Assembly: GCA_014138725.1 (NCBI GenBank)
Contig: JACJID010000004.1
Location: forward strand, 744,001-808,000
DNA from: Kutzneria viridogrisea
Lineage (GTDB): Bacteria > Actinomycetota > Actinomycetes > Mycobacteriales > Pseudonocardiaceae
DNA length: 64,000 nucleotides
Direction of reading: 5' to 3'
In this document: positions 7,615-15,525 of the stretch, one piece after another
How the letters are laid out: every line of letters begins with the position of its first letter
Numbering within the stretch: the first letter of the stretch is position 1
Made by a program: the position numbers and the translations under genes
Notes under the pieces: generated by a model
What the model saw: only the letters and a program-made list of their open reading frames with translations
What the model was told of the DNA's origin: nothing
Databases searched by the model: none

Positions 7615-8281
7615 CGGGGTCAGCCACTGGTACGGCCAGCGGCAGGTGCTCGCGGACCTCACGCTGAGCCTGGGCGAGCGACGGGTCGGCGTGGTCGGCT
7701 CGAACGGCTCGGGCAAGAGCACCTTCGCGAGGCTGCTCAACGGGCTGCTGGTGCCCGGTGAGGGCCAGGTCAGGGTGGACGGGCTGGACACCCGCAAGCA
7801 GGGCAAGGCGGTGCGCCGCAAGGTCGGCTTCGTGTTCCAGGACCCGGACGTGCAGATCGTGATGCCCACGGTGGGCGAGGACCTGGCGTTCGGGCTCAAG
7901 CACCGGGGCCAGGACAAGGCGGAGATCGCACGGCGGGTGGACGCCGCGCTGGCCCAGTACGGGCTGGCGGAGCTGCGCGAGCACCCGGCGCACCTGCTCA
8001 GCGGGGGCCAGAAGCAACTGCTGGCGATCGCGGCGGTGCTGATCACCGAACCGACACACGTGATCTTCGACGAGCCGACGACCCTGCTGGACCTGGGCAA
8101 CCGGCGGCGCATCGCGCGGCTGATCCGGGACATGGACCAGCAGGTGGTGGTGGTCTCGCACGACCTGGACCTGCTGGCGGACTTCGACCGGGTGCTGGTG
8201 TTCGACAGGGGACGGGTGGTCGCGGACGGCAAGCCGGACGGGTGCATCGCCACCTACCAGGCGATGCACCCGCCGCTGTAG
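7601..8281 (+). CDS. bioM: ECF transporter ATPase, biotin type
   Basis: This 226-residue ABC ATPase starts at GTG 7601 inside the end of bioY. It has Walker [10 protein letters not shown], a Q-loop in [13 protein letters not shown] (typical of EcfA/CbiO proteins), signature [15 protein letters not shown], Walker [13 protein letters not shown] and switch histidine VVSHDLDLL. Only one ATPase is present, so it probably acts as a homodimer with the T and S components, as in BioMNY. The stop codon abuts the convergent glycosyltransferase stop at 8282, leaving no room for a separate terminator. Confidence 0.9.
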   Translation: MIELDGVSHWYGQRQVLADLTLSLGERRVGVVGSNGSGKSTFARLLNGLLVPGEGQVRVDGLDTRKQGKAVRRKVGFVFQDPDVQIVMPTVGEDLAFGLKHRGQDKAEIARRVDAALAQYGLAELREHPAHLLSGGQKQLLAIAAVLITEPTHVIFDEPTTLLDLGNRRRIARLIRDMDQQVVVVSHDLDLLADFDRVLVFDRGRVVADGKPDGCIATYQAMHPPL

Positions 8282-10030
8282 CTACCGCAGGTCGTAGACG
8301 GTGCTGCCGCCGACGGTTTTCGCGGTGTAGTGGGCGGCGACCCAGTTGGCGATCTCGCTGGAGCCCCGGTCCCGGCCGCCGGACACGTAGTAGCTGATCC
8401 TGCCCTCGGCCACCCACCGCTGGAACTGGGCGAGGGTCGGCGCGGGGTCGCTGCCGTCCCAGCCGCCGATGGCGATGACGGCCTTGCCGCTGCTGAGCTC
8501 CAGTTCGGCGGCCGAGTTGTCACCGGTGGTGGCGGCGGCCCAGGTGCTGGTGGTGGCCTTGAGCACGGCGGTCAGCTCCGCGCTGCTGCGCATGCCCATG
8601 CCGCCGGAGCTACTGGGGCCGGAGGTGGGGATGGACCCGCTGTGCGGCACGGCGGCGGTGGCGATGCCGAACCCGGAGGTCCCGGCGAGTGCGCAGGCCA
8701 GCACCACGGCGATGGCGGCCCGCCTGAGCAGGTCGGCGTGCAGGGCGATCAGCGCGGCGGCGATCACGCAGGTCACCAGCACGGCCCAGCGCAGCGCGGG
8801 CAGCCAGGACAAATCCCTTGCCAGCAGGGCGAAGTCCCAGAGCCCGGTGACCAGAACCGTTGCGGCCAAGGTGATCCGGACCGGGGTGTGCGCGCGGCCC
8901 CGCCACAGGGCACGGCCACCGATCGCGACCAGCGCGGCGATCGAGGGCGCCAGGGCCACCGTGTAGTACGGGTGGATGGTGCCGCTCATGAAGCTGAACA
9001 CCAGCCCGGTGACGAGCAGCCAGCCGCCCCACAGCAGCAGCGCGGCACGCGTGGGGTCGGTGCGCGGCGCACGGCGGCTGAACCACAGTCCGGCCACCAG
9101 CACGATCAGCGCGGCGGGCAGCAGCCAGGACACCTCGGTGCCCATGCTGGCGCCGAACAACCGGGTGATGCCGGTGGCGCCGCCGAACGCGGTGTTGCCG
9201 CCACCGCCCGGGCCCGAACCGCCGAAGATCCGGCCCAACCCGTTGTAGCCCAAGGCGAGCTGCCACAGGCTGTTGTTCGTGGAGCCGCCGATGTAGGGCC
9301 GCGAGGAGGCGGGCCACAGCTCCACCAGCAGCACGAACCAGCTGATCGAGACGACCAGCGCGGCCACGGCACCGGCGAGGTGGATCAGCCTGCGGCGCAA
9401 GGAGGTGGGCGCGGCGACAAGGTAAGCAAGGCCGAAACCGGGCAGCACCAGGAAGGCCTGCATCATCTTGGTGAGGAAGGCGAAGCCGATGGCGACCCCG
9501 GCCAGCGCGAGCCACCGGCCGCTGGCGGTCTCCGTGGCGCGCTGCACGCAGTAGGCGCCCGCCACGAGCAGCAGCACGAGCAGCGCGTCGGGGTTGTCGA
9601 AGCGGAACATCAGCACCGCCACCGGAGTCAGCGCCAGCACGGCCCCGGCGACCAGTCCGGCACCGGCACCGAACCGGCGTCGCACCGTGGCGTACAACAG
9701 GGCGACCGCGGCCACGCCCTCCAGGGCCTGCGGCACGAGCAGGCTCCAACTGGACAGGCCGAACAACCGCACGGACAGGCCCATCACCCACAGCGAGGCC
9801 GGTGGCTTGTCCACGGTGATCGCGTTGCCCGAGTCCAGGGAGCCGAACAGCCAGGCCGTCCAGTCCTGGCTGCCCGCCTGCGCGGCGGCGGCGTAGAAGC
9901 TGTTGGCGTAGCCCGAGGAACCCAGGTCCCACAGGTACAGCACGGCGGTGCCCAGTAGCAGCGCGAGCAGGGCCGGTCTCGCCCACCGCGGGTGGTCAGC
10001 TGTGCGTGTGTCGTTCAGTACCACCGTCAT
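8282..10030 (-). CDS. GT39-family membrane glycosyltransferase (YkcB-like)
   Basis: This 582-residue polytopic protein resembles ArnT/PMT-type glycosyltransferases that use polyprenyl-phosphate sugars on the outer membrane face. Family marks are NSFYAAAAQAGSQDWTAWLF and SGNAITVDKPPASLWVMG near residues 43-85, then about a dozen transmembrane helices. The last 150 residues form an extracytoplasmic domain (AVIAIGGWDGSDPAPTLAQF, then YYVSGGRDRGSSEIANWV) typical of the YkcB branch. The gene follows the sensor kinase gene by 45 bp on the same strand, so they are probably one transcript. The acceptor is unknown. Confidence 0.88.
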   Translation of the reverse strand: MTVVLNDTRTADHPRWARPALLALLLGTAVLYLWDLGSSGYANSFYAAAAQAGSQDWTAWLFGSLDSGNAITVDKPPASLWVMGLSVRLFGLSSWSLLVPQALEGVAAVALLYATVRRRFGAGAGLVAGAVLALTPVAVLMFRFDNPDALLVLLLVAGAYCVQRATETASGRWLALAGVAIGFAFLTKMMQAFLVLPGFGLAYLVAAPTSLRRRLIHLAGAVAALVVSISWFVLLVELWPASSRPYIGGSTNNSLWQLALGYNGLGRIFGGSGPGGGGNTAFGGATGITRLFGASMGTEVSWLLPAALIVLVAGLWFSRRAPRTDPTRAALLLWGGWLLVTGLVFSFMSGTIHPYYTVALAPSIAALVAIGGRALWRGRAHTPVRITLAATVLVTGLWDFALLARDLSWLPALRWAVLVTCVIAAALIALHADLLRRAAIAVVLACALAGTSGFGIATAAVPHSGSIPTSGPSSSGGMGMRSSAELTAVLKATTSTWAAATTGDNSAAELELSSGKAVIAIGGWDGSDPAPTLAQFQRWVAEGRISYYVSGGRDRGSSEIANWVAAHYTAKTVGGSTVYDLR

Positions 10031-10075
10031 GGCAACCAGCCTCGGGCGGGCCGCTGTGCCGACCTTGTGGCGATG

Positions 10076-11554
10076 CTATACGTGAGCTGTGAGGCGGACG
10101 GTGAACACCGTGCGGCCCGGCTCGCTGTCGACCGAAACCGTGCCGTGGTGCGCGGACACGATCGCCGAGACGATCGCCAACCCCAGTCCGGTACTGCCCG
10201 CGGTGCGCGAACGCGAGGTGTCCCCACGCGCGAACCGCTCGAACACCTCGGCCTGCAACGGTTCGGGGATGCCCGGCCCGTCGTCGGCCACGGTGATCAC
10301 GACCTCGCCGCCGGTCCGCGCGATGCCCGCGGTCACGGTGCTGCCCGGCGGGGTGTGCGTGCGCGCGTTGCCGAGCAGGTTGGCCACCACCTGGTGCAGG
10401 GCGGCCTGGTCCCCGGTGACCGTCACGGGCTCGGCGGGCACCTCCAGCCGCCAGGTGTGGTCGGGGCTGGCCACGTGGGCGTCGCTGACGGCGTCCACGA
10501 GCAGCCGGGACAGATCCACCTCGGCGGTGCTCAGCGGACGGCCCGAGTCCAGCCTGGCCAGCAGCAGCAGGTCCTCGACCAGCGTGGTCATCCGGGCCGA
10601 CTCGGACTGGATGCGGCTCATCGCGTGCGAGACGTCCGGGGGCACCGACTCGCGGTGGCGGGCGGCCAGCTCGGCGTAGCCCCGGATGGCGGCCAGCGGG
10701 GTGCGCAGCTCGTGGCTGGCGTCGGCCACGAACTGGCGGACCCGGGTCTCGCTCTCGTGCCGGGCGGCCAGCGCGTCGGCCACGTGCCCCAGCAGGCGGT
10801 TGAGCGCGGTGCCGACCTGGCCGACCTCGGTGCGCCGGTCCGTGCCGGGCACCCGCTCGGACAGCGCCACCTCGCCGCGGTCCAGGCGCAGCTCGGCCAC
10901 CCGGGTTGCGGTGGCCGCCACGCGCCGCAGCGGGCGCAGCGCGACGCCGACGATCAGCGCCCCGCCGAGCCCGGTGGCCACCAGCCCGAGCACGGCCACC
11001 ACGGTCATGACGATCGCGACGTTGGCCAGCGTGTCCTGCACCTCGCGCAGCGGCACCCCGATCAGCTGCACCTGTCCGTCCGGGGACTGCGCGGTGACGA
11101 AGCGGTAGTCGCCCAGCCCGGGCAGGTCGGTGGTGTGCCCGTGACCGTCGACCTGCACGGTGACCAGCTTGCGCTGGGCGGCACCGGTGAGCGGCACCCC
11201 GCAGCCGCTGCTGTCCTGGATCTGCGCGCTGACCCCGTTGGAGCTGAGCTGGGCGATGATCGTGCCGGTGCCCTGCCCCGGGGGGAACGCCGCGCAGGAG
11301 GAGCCGGGCGGGTGCCGGTCCGCTGGCGGCCGGTCGTGCGCCTTCTGGTTGACCTGCGTCAACTGGTCGTCGACCCGGCCGATCAGGTAGCCGCGCAGCG
11401 CCAGCTCGGCGGTCACGCCGATGCCCACGCAGACCACGGCGAGCAGCAGCACGAGTTCCACCAGGAGCCTGGTGCGCAGCGTCCACGGGCGGGTCACGGC
11501 TGGTATCCAACCACCGATCGCTGTGCCCCCGCTGTGCGAGCGCTTGACCTCCAC
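10076..11554 (-). CDS. sensor histidine kinase (no adjacent response regulator)
   Basis: The domains run in the usual order: a first transmembrane helix near residues 27-50, an extracytoplasmic loop of about 110 residues, a second helix near 165-190 (VAIVMTVVAVLGLVATGLGG), HAMP, a DHp domain with the phospho-acceptor histidine in DASHELRTPLAAI, and the ATPase domain with N-box VANLLGNARTHTPPG, G1 VADDGPGIP and G2 STGLGLAIV. The farthest start is GTG 11554 (492 aa); GTG 11497 (MTRPWTLRTRLLVE) is a plausible shorter start. No response-regulator gene adjoins it, which is unusual for this family. Confidence 0.88.
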   Translation of the reverse strand: MEVKRSHSGGTAIGGWIPAVTRPWTLRTRLLVELVLLLAVVCVGIGVTAELALRGYLIGRVDDQLTQVNQKAHDRPPADRHPPGSSCAAFPPGQGTGTIIAQLSSNGVSAQIQDSSGCGVPLTGAAQRKLVTVQVDGHGHTTDLPGLGDYRFVTAQSPDGQVQLIGVPLREVQDTLANVAIVMTVVAVLGLVATGLGGALIVGVALRPLRRVAATATRVAELRLDRGEVALSERVPGTDRRTEVGQVGTALNRLLGHVADALAARHESETRVRQFVADASHELRTPLAAIRGYAELAARHRESVPPDVSHAMSRIQSESARMTTLVEDLLLLARLDSGRPLSTAEVDLSRLLVDAVSDAHVASPDHTWRLEVPAEPVTVTGDQAALHQVVANLLGNARTHTPPGSTVTAGIARTGGEVVITVADDGPGIPEPLQAEVFERFARGDTSRSRTAGSTGLGLAIVSAIVSAHHGTVSVDSEPGRTVFTVRLTAHV

Positions 11555-11574
11555 CTAGCTCGAAGTCCTAACCT
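11544..11574 (+). promoter_or_regulatory. possible promoter of the VOC gene
   Basis: TTGACC at 11544-11549 and TAACCT at 11569-11574 are separated by 19 bp, a loose vegetative-type promoter ending 34 bp before the ATG. The region also overlaps the 5' end of the divergent kinase gene. Confidence 0.3.
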
Positions 11575-11608
11575 CGGTGACGCGGTACCTACTGGAGGGA
11601 GCAGCACG

Positions 11609-11992
11609 ATGGCAGTCGAGCTCAACCACACGATCGTCGCGGCGCGCGACAAGGTGGCCTCGGCCGAGTTCCTGACCGGGATCCTGGGACTGCCCGCGCC
11701 CACCACGTTCGGCCCCTTCTCGGTGGTGCGGGTGAGCAACGCGGTGAGCCTGGACTACCTGCAGACCGAGGACGAGATCCCCCCGCAGCACCTGGCGTTC
11801 AAGGTGGGCGACGAGGAGTTCGGGCCGATCTTCGACCGGATCCGCGCCAGCGGCGTGCAGTACTGGGCCGACCCGCACCACCAGCGGCCCGGCGAGATCA
11901 ACACCGCGGACGGGGGCCAGGGCGTCTACTTCACCGACGCCGACGGCCACAACCTGGAAGTGCTGACCCGCGACTACGGCAGCGGCAGCTGA
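11609..11992 (+). CDS. VOC-superfamily protein (glyoxalase/dioxygenase fold)
   Basis: This 127-residue protein starts at ATG 11609 behind a strong GGAGGGA ribosome-binding site. It has the two-module beta-alpha-beta-beta-beta pattern of vicinal-oxygen-chelate proteins: LNHTIVAARDKVASAEFL at the start, HLAFKVGDEEF in the middle and GVYFTDADGHNLEVLTRDY at the end. The His (residue about 6), His (about 60) and Glu (about 116) positions could form the metal site. The substrate cannot be inferred; such proteins serve as dioxygenases, glyoxalases or antibiotic-binding proteins. It is a single-gene unit ending in a strong hairpin. Confidence 0.85.
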   Translation: MAVELNHTIVAARDKVASAEFLTGILGLPAPTTFGPFSVVRVSNAVSLDYLQTEDEIPPQHLAFKVGDEEFGPIFDRIRASGVQYWADPHHQRPGEINTADGGQGVYFTDADGHNLEVLTRDYGSGS

Positions 11993-12000
11993 GATGAACT

Positions 12001-12036
12001 CGGGGATTCACCCTGCGCCCTCAGGGTGAATCCCCG
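12001..12036 (+). terminator. perfect 15-bp stem hairpin after the VOC gene
   Basis: CGGGGATTCACCCTG pairs exactly with CAGGGTGAATCCCCG across a 6-base loop, 8 bp after the VOC stop. There is no uridine tract, which is common for actinobacterial terminators. Confidence 0.8.
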
Positions 12037-12127
12037 TCCCGTCACCAAATCGCAATCCACACGGGGCGAAACGTTCTCCCCCTCCTGGCGACGTGTCTGG
12101 TCGACAACAACAGGAGGGTCGTGGCTC

Positions 12128-13471
12128 GTGCAACCAGTCCTAGCGGTGGACTTCGGCACGTCGACGTCCTCGGCGGCCCTGGTCGCCGGTGCGGACGTGT
12201 GGCTGGTCCAGGAACCCGGGCAGAACTCGTGGACCTGGCCCTCAGCGGTGTACCTCAACGGGGAACGGCTGCTGGTTGGCCGCGAGGCCGAGCACATGAA
12301 GCGCCTGCAACCGATGAACTTCCGCACCGAGTTCAAGCGGGTGCTTGGCCAGTCCACACCGGTCTGGCTGGGACAGCGCGCCTTCGCCCCGCGCGACCTG
12401 GTGGCCGCCGTGCTCAGTGCACTGCGGGCACAGGCCCTGCGCGAGCTGCGCGGTGCCGCGCTGGACCGGCTCGTGCTGACGGTGCCCGCCAGCTACGGGG
12501 AGGTGGACCCGCGGCGCACGCTGATGATCGAGGCGGGCGAGCAGGCCGGGTTCGCCGACGTGGAGCTGCTGCCCGAGCCGGTGGCGGCGGCCTTCGCGCC
12601 GATCGCGGGCGCCCCGCTCGCCTCGGGGGCGCTGGTGCTCGTGTACGACTTCGGTGGCGGCACCTTCGACACGGCCGTGCTGCGCGTGCTGCCGGACGGC
12701 ACGTACGAGGTGCTGGGCTGCGCGGCACTGGAGGACTGCGGCGGCAGCGACATCGACGCCGCGATGTACCAGTGGCTGCGCGAGCGGTTCCGGTCGAAGC
12801 TGGGCGGGCAGCCCGCCGACGCGGACGCGATCTCGTTGGCGATGGACCTCAACGAGCTGCTGCGCGAGGCCAAGCACCAGCTCACCGAGGTGCCGACCGC
12901 GCCGACCTACTTCGAGCCGCTGCACGAGCAGCTGACCCTGGACCGGGCCCAGCTGGAGCAGATCATCACGCCGATGCTGCGCGACACGGTGCGGTGCTGC
13001 CGCGACCTGCTCGCGAGCACCGGCGTGCTGGTGGAGCAGATCGCCGCGGTGTTGTTGGTCGGCGGCAGTTCGCGCATCCCGCTGGTGTCCCAGGTGTTGC
13101 GCGCCGAACTGCGGCGTCCGCTGCGGCTGACGCAGGACCCGTCGGTGGCCGTGGTGCACGGGGCGGCCCGCTGGGCGGCGGCCGGGGTGCGGACCGTGCC
13201 GCCGCGCGGGCTGGCCGACGGGGCCCGGGCGCTGCGCTGGAAGCTGCCCGGGGACACCGCGACGATCGTGCGCTGGCTGGTGGCCCCGGGCCAGAACTTC
13301 GAGCCCGGTGCGCCGTTGGCGGTGCTGCGGCTGGGCAACGGCTCGCTGTGGCGCATGTTGGCCGGGCACGACTCGGGGCAACTGGTCAGCGTGCACGCCG
13401 ATCCCGGGGACGAGGTCACCTCGGCGGACTGGCTGGTGACGGTGCGCCCGGCGGTGGGAGGCCGGGCGTGA
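12128..13471 (+). CDS. Hsp70-like ATPase, cytoplasmic, no substrate-binding domain
   Basis: This 447-residue protein starts at GTG 12128 behind AGGAGGG. It has an actin/Hsp70-type nucleotide-binding fold: phosphate-1 loop VLAVDFGTSTSSAALV, phosphate-2 loop LVYDFGGGTFDTAVL and adenosine motif AVLLVGGSSRIPLV. At about 380 residues this fold fills most of the protein. The DnaK substrate-binding domain is missing, and only about 70 residues (a beta-rich tail with LRWKLPGDTATIVRWLVAPGQ) follow. The stop overlaps the start of a homologous gene. DnaK-related proteins of this kind are common in actinobacteria but mostly uncharacterised. A role in membrane remodelling with the convergent dynamin-like genes is inference. 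Confidence 0.85.
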   Translation: MQPVLAVDFGTSTSSAALVAGADVWLVQEPGQNSWTWPSAVYLNGERLLVGREAEHMKRLQPMNFRTEFKRVLGQSTPVWLGQRAFAPRDLVAAVLSALRAQALRELRGAALDRLVLTVPASYGEVDPRRTLMIEAGEQAGFADVELLPEPVAAAFAPIAGAPLASGALVLVYDFGGGTFDTAVLRVLPDGTYEVLGCAALEDCGGSDIDAAMYQWLRERFRSKLGGQPADADAISLAMDLNELLREAKHQLTEVPTAPTYFEPLHEQLTLDRAQLEQIITPMLRDTVRCCRDLLASTGVLVEQIAAVLLVGGSSRIPLVSQVLRAELRRPLRLTQDPSVAVVHGAARWAAAGVRTVPPRGLADGARALRWKLPGDTATIVRWLVAPGQNFEPGAPLAVLRLGNGSLWRMLAGHDSGQLVSVHADPGDEVTSADWLVTVRPAVGGRA

Positions 13472-15525
13472 GCGAACGACCGGAGCTGGTGGTCGATCTC
13501 GGCACCGCGACCAGCTCGGCCGCGCTGGTGGTCGGGGACTCGGCGCGGCTGCTCCAGGAGGGCGCGAGCGACTCGTGGGCCTGGCCCTCGGCGGTGTGCG
13601 CGGGCGAGGACGGGCTGCTGGTCGGCACGGCGGCGGTCATCCTGGGGCGGGGCAACGCCGAGGCGTTCCGCTCGGGGCTGACCCAGGACCTGGGCGAGCC
13701 GCGGGTGCTGCTGGCGGGCGAACCGCACGCCCCGCAGGACCTGATCGCCCACCTGCTGCGCGCACTGCGGACGCGGGCACAGCAGGTGCTGGGGTCGGCC
13801 GACCTGGACCGCCTGGTGCTGGTCTCCCCCACCGAGTTCCGGCCGGGGGACCCGAGGCTGCGGCTGCTGGTCGACGCCGGGGAGCTGGCCGGGTTCGAGG
13901 AGGTCGAACTGCTGGACGAGGCGGTGGCCGCCGCCTCGGCGAAGTACGAGGGCGAGGAGCTTGTACCCGGGGACCTGGTGCTGGTGCACGACATCGGCGC
14001 GGGGTTCACCGCGAGCCTGGTGCGGCTGAGCGCCGACGGGGGGCACGAGGTGCTGGCCGTGGCGCACCGCCCGGACCTCGGCGGGGACCAGGTGGACCGG
14101 CTGCTGTTCGCGCACCTGGCGGCCGGGCTGGGCGACACCCACGAGGTGGGCCGGGAGCTGATGGAGTTCACCCGCGGCCTCAAGCACCGGGTGGCGGGGG
14201 CGGACAGCCCGCAGGACTACTTCCGGCCGCTCAAGCGATTGGTTGGTCTGGACCGGGCGGAACTGGAGCGGTTGACCGCGCCGTTGCAGGAGAAGATGGC
14301 CGCCGTGGTGGGCGAGCTGCTCGCGGCACACGTGTCGCGCAGTTCCCCGTTGCGGGCGGCCCTGGTGGTCGGCGGTGGCCACCGCCTGCCGTGGTTCGCC
14401 GAGCGGCTGCGGGCGAAGCTGCGCGTGCCGGTGCTGGCCACCGCCGACCCCGCCAGCGCGGTCGTGCTGGGTGCCGCCCGCTCGGTGGCCACCGCGAGCG
14501 AGCGGGGCGGCGGTCCGCGCGAGGAGTCCGGGCAGCTGCCGGTGGGCTGGCAACTGCCCGGCGAGGTGGCCACGGTGACCCGGCTGGCGGTGCGGGCCGG
14601 TCAGGACTACGCCCCCGACCAGGTGTTGCTGGTGGCCCGGCTGCCCCGCGGTGGGCTGCGCTACCTGCGGGCCGGTGACCAGCCCGGTTCGGTGGCGGCC
14701 TGGCACGTGCGGCCGGGCGACACGATCGTCAGCGACCAGTGGCTGCTCACCAGCGGCCCGCTGCTGGGCAACCCGCCCGAGACCGGCGAGCAGCCGACCG
14801 CGCCCGGCGGCTTCGCGGCACACGCGCCCGAGGAACCGAGCAGGCGCCGGTTCCCGCCGGTGGTGGCGACGGCGCTGGCGGTGGCCGCGATCGCGGTGCC
14901 GATCGCGCTGTTCGTGCACTTCCGCGACAACACCGGCTCGGGCGGCTCCTCGAGCTCCAGCTCCTCGCCGACCACGAGCGACAGCAGTTCCAGTGCCAGC
15001 TCCAGTTCCAGCTACAGCTCGAGCTACAACTACAGCTATTCGCCGACGTACACCTCCACGACGACCACGACCACGACGTCCAGCAGCAGTCCCAGTTCCT
15101 CCGCGCGGAGTTCGCTGTTCGGCTCGCTCAGCAACGACTCCGGGGTGCAGTGGAGCACCTGCTACCAGTTCAGCCTGCTCAACGCCTCCGCCGCCGACTA
15201 CTCGATCGCCTGCGGCAGCCAGTCCCCCTCGCTGGGCACGCAGATCGGCTTCGCCAAGTTCTCCTCCAGCTCGGAGTTCAGCGACTACTTCACCGCCCAC
15301 AAAGGACACGTCGGCAGTTCCGCGGACAGCTGCACGGGGCAGGACTTCTCCGGCACCTGGAACCACAGCAACGCCACCATCGGCCCCAAGGTCTGCTACT
15401 CGACCGGCAGCACCTACCGGATCACCTGGGGCAACACCAGCACGAGGACCATCGCGGTGATCGAGGGCAGCAGCAACAACGCGGTGGACTGGTGGAAGTC
15501 CCACGCCGCGGTGGTCATCCCGTGA
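13468..15525 (+). CDS. membrane-anchored Hsp70-like protein with secreted C-terminal domain
   Basis: The start is GTG 13468, overlapping the previous stop (GTGA). Of 685 residues, the first 380 are an Hsp70-like ATPase fold (VVDLGTATSSAALVV; VLVHDIGAGFTASLV; ALVVGGGHRLPWF). The phosphate-2 loop is DIGAG rather than the DFGGG of its neighbour, so nucleotide hydrolysis may be altered. After the same beta-rich tail as the first gene comes one transmembrane helix near residue 470 (VVATALAVAAIAVPIALFV), a Ser/Thr/Tyr-rich linker of about 70 residues, and an extracytoplasmic domain of about 130 residues with four cysteines (STCYQF, IACGSQ, DSCTGQ, KVCYST). This is a chaperone-like ATPase coupled to an outside domain. 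Confidence 0.85.
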   Translation: MSERPELVVDLGTATSSAALVVGDSARLLQEGASDSWAWPSAVCAGEDGLLVGTAAVILGRGNAEAFRSGLTQDLGEPRVLLAGEPHAPQDLIAHLLRALRTRAQQVLGSADLDRLVLVSPTEFRPGDPRLRLLVDAGELAGFEEVELLDEAVAAASAKYEGEELVPGDLVLVHDIGAGFTASLVRLSADGGHEVLAVAHRPDLGGDQVDRLLFAHLAAGLGDTHEVGRELMEFTRGLKHRVAGADSPQDYFRPLKRLVGLDRAELERLTAPLQEKMAAVVGELLAAHVSRSSPLRAALVVGGGHRLPWFAERLRAKLRVPVLATADPASAVVLGAARSVATASERGGGPREESGQLPVGWQLPGEVATVTRLAVRAGQDYAPDQVLLVARLPRGGLRYLRAGDQPGSVAAWHVRPGDTIVSDQWLLTSGPLLGNPPETGEQPTAPGGFAAHAPEEPSRRRFPPVVATALAVAAIAVPIALFVHFRDNTGSGGSSSSSSSPTTSDSSSSASSSSSYSSSYNYSYSPTYTSTTTTTTTSSSSPSSSARSSLFGSLSNDSGVQWSTCYQFSLLNASAADYSIACGSQSPSLGTQIGFAKFSSSSEFSDYFTAHKGHVGSSADSCTGQDFSGTWNHSNATIGPKVCYSTGSTYRITWGNTSTRTIAVIEGSSNNAVDWWKSHAAVVIP

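Noticed and set aside
12907-15504. Long antisense frame across both Hsp70-like genes
   Set aside because: The plus-strand genes show Hsp70 motifs in order; the antisense product has no motif and shows the same third-position bias artefact.
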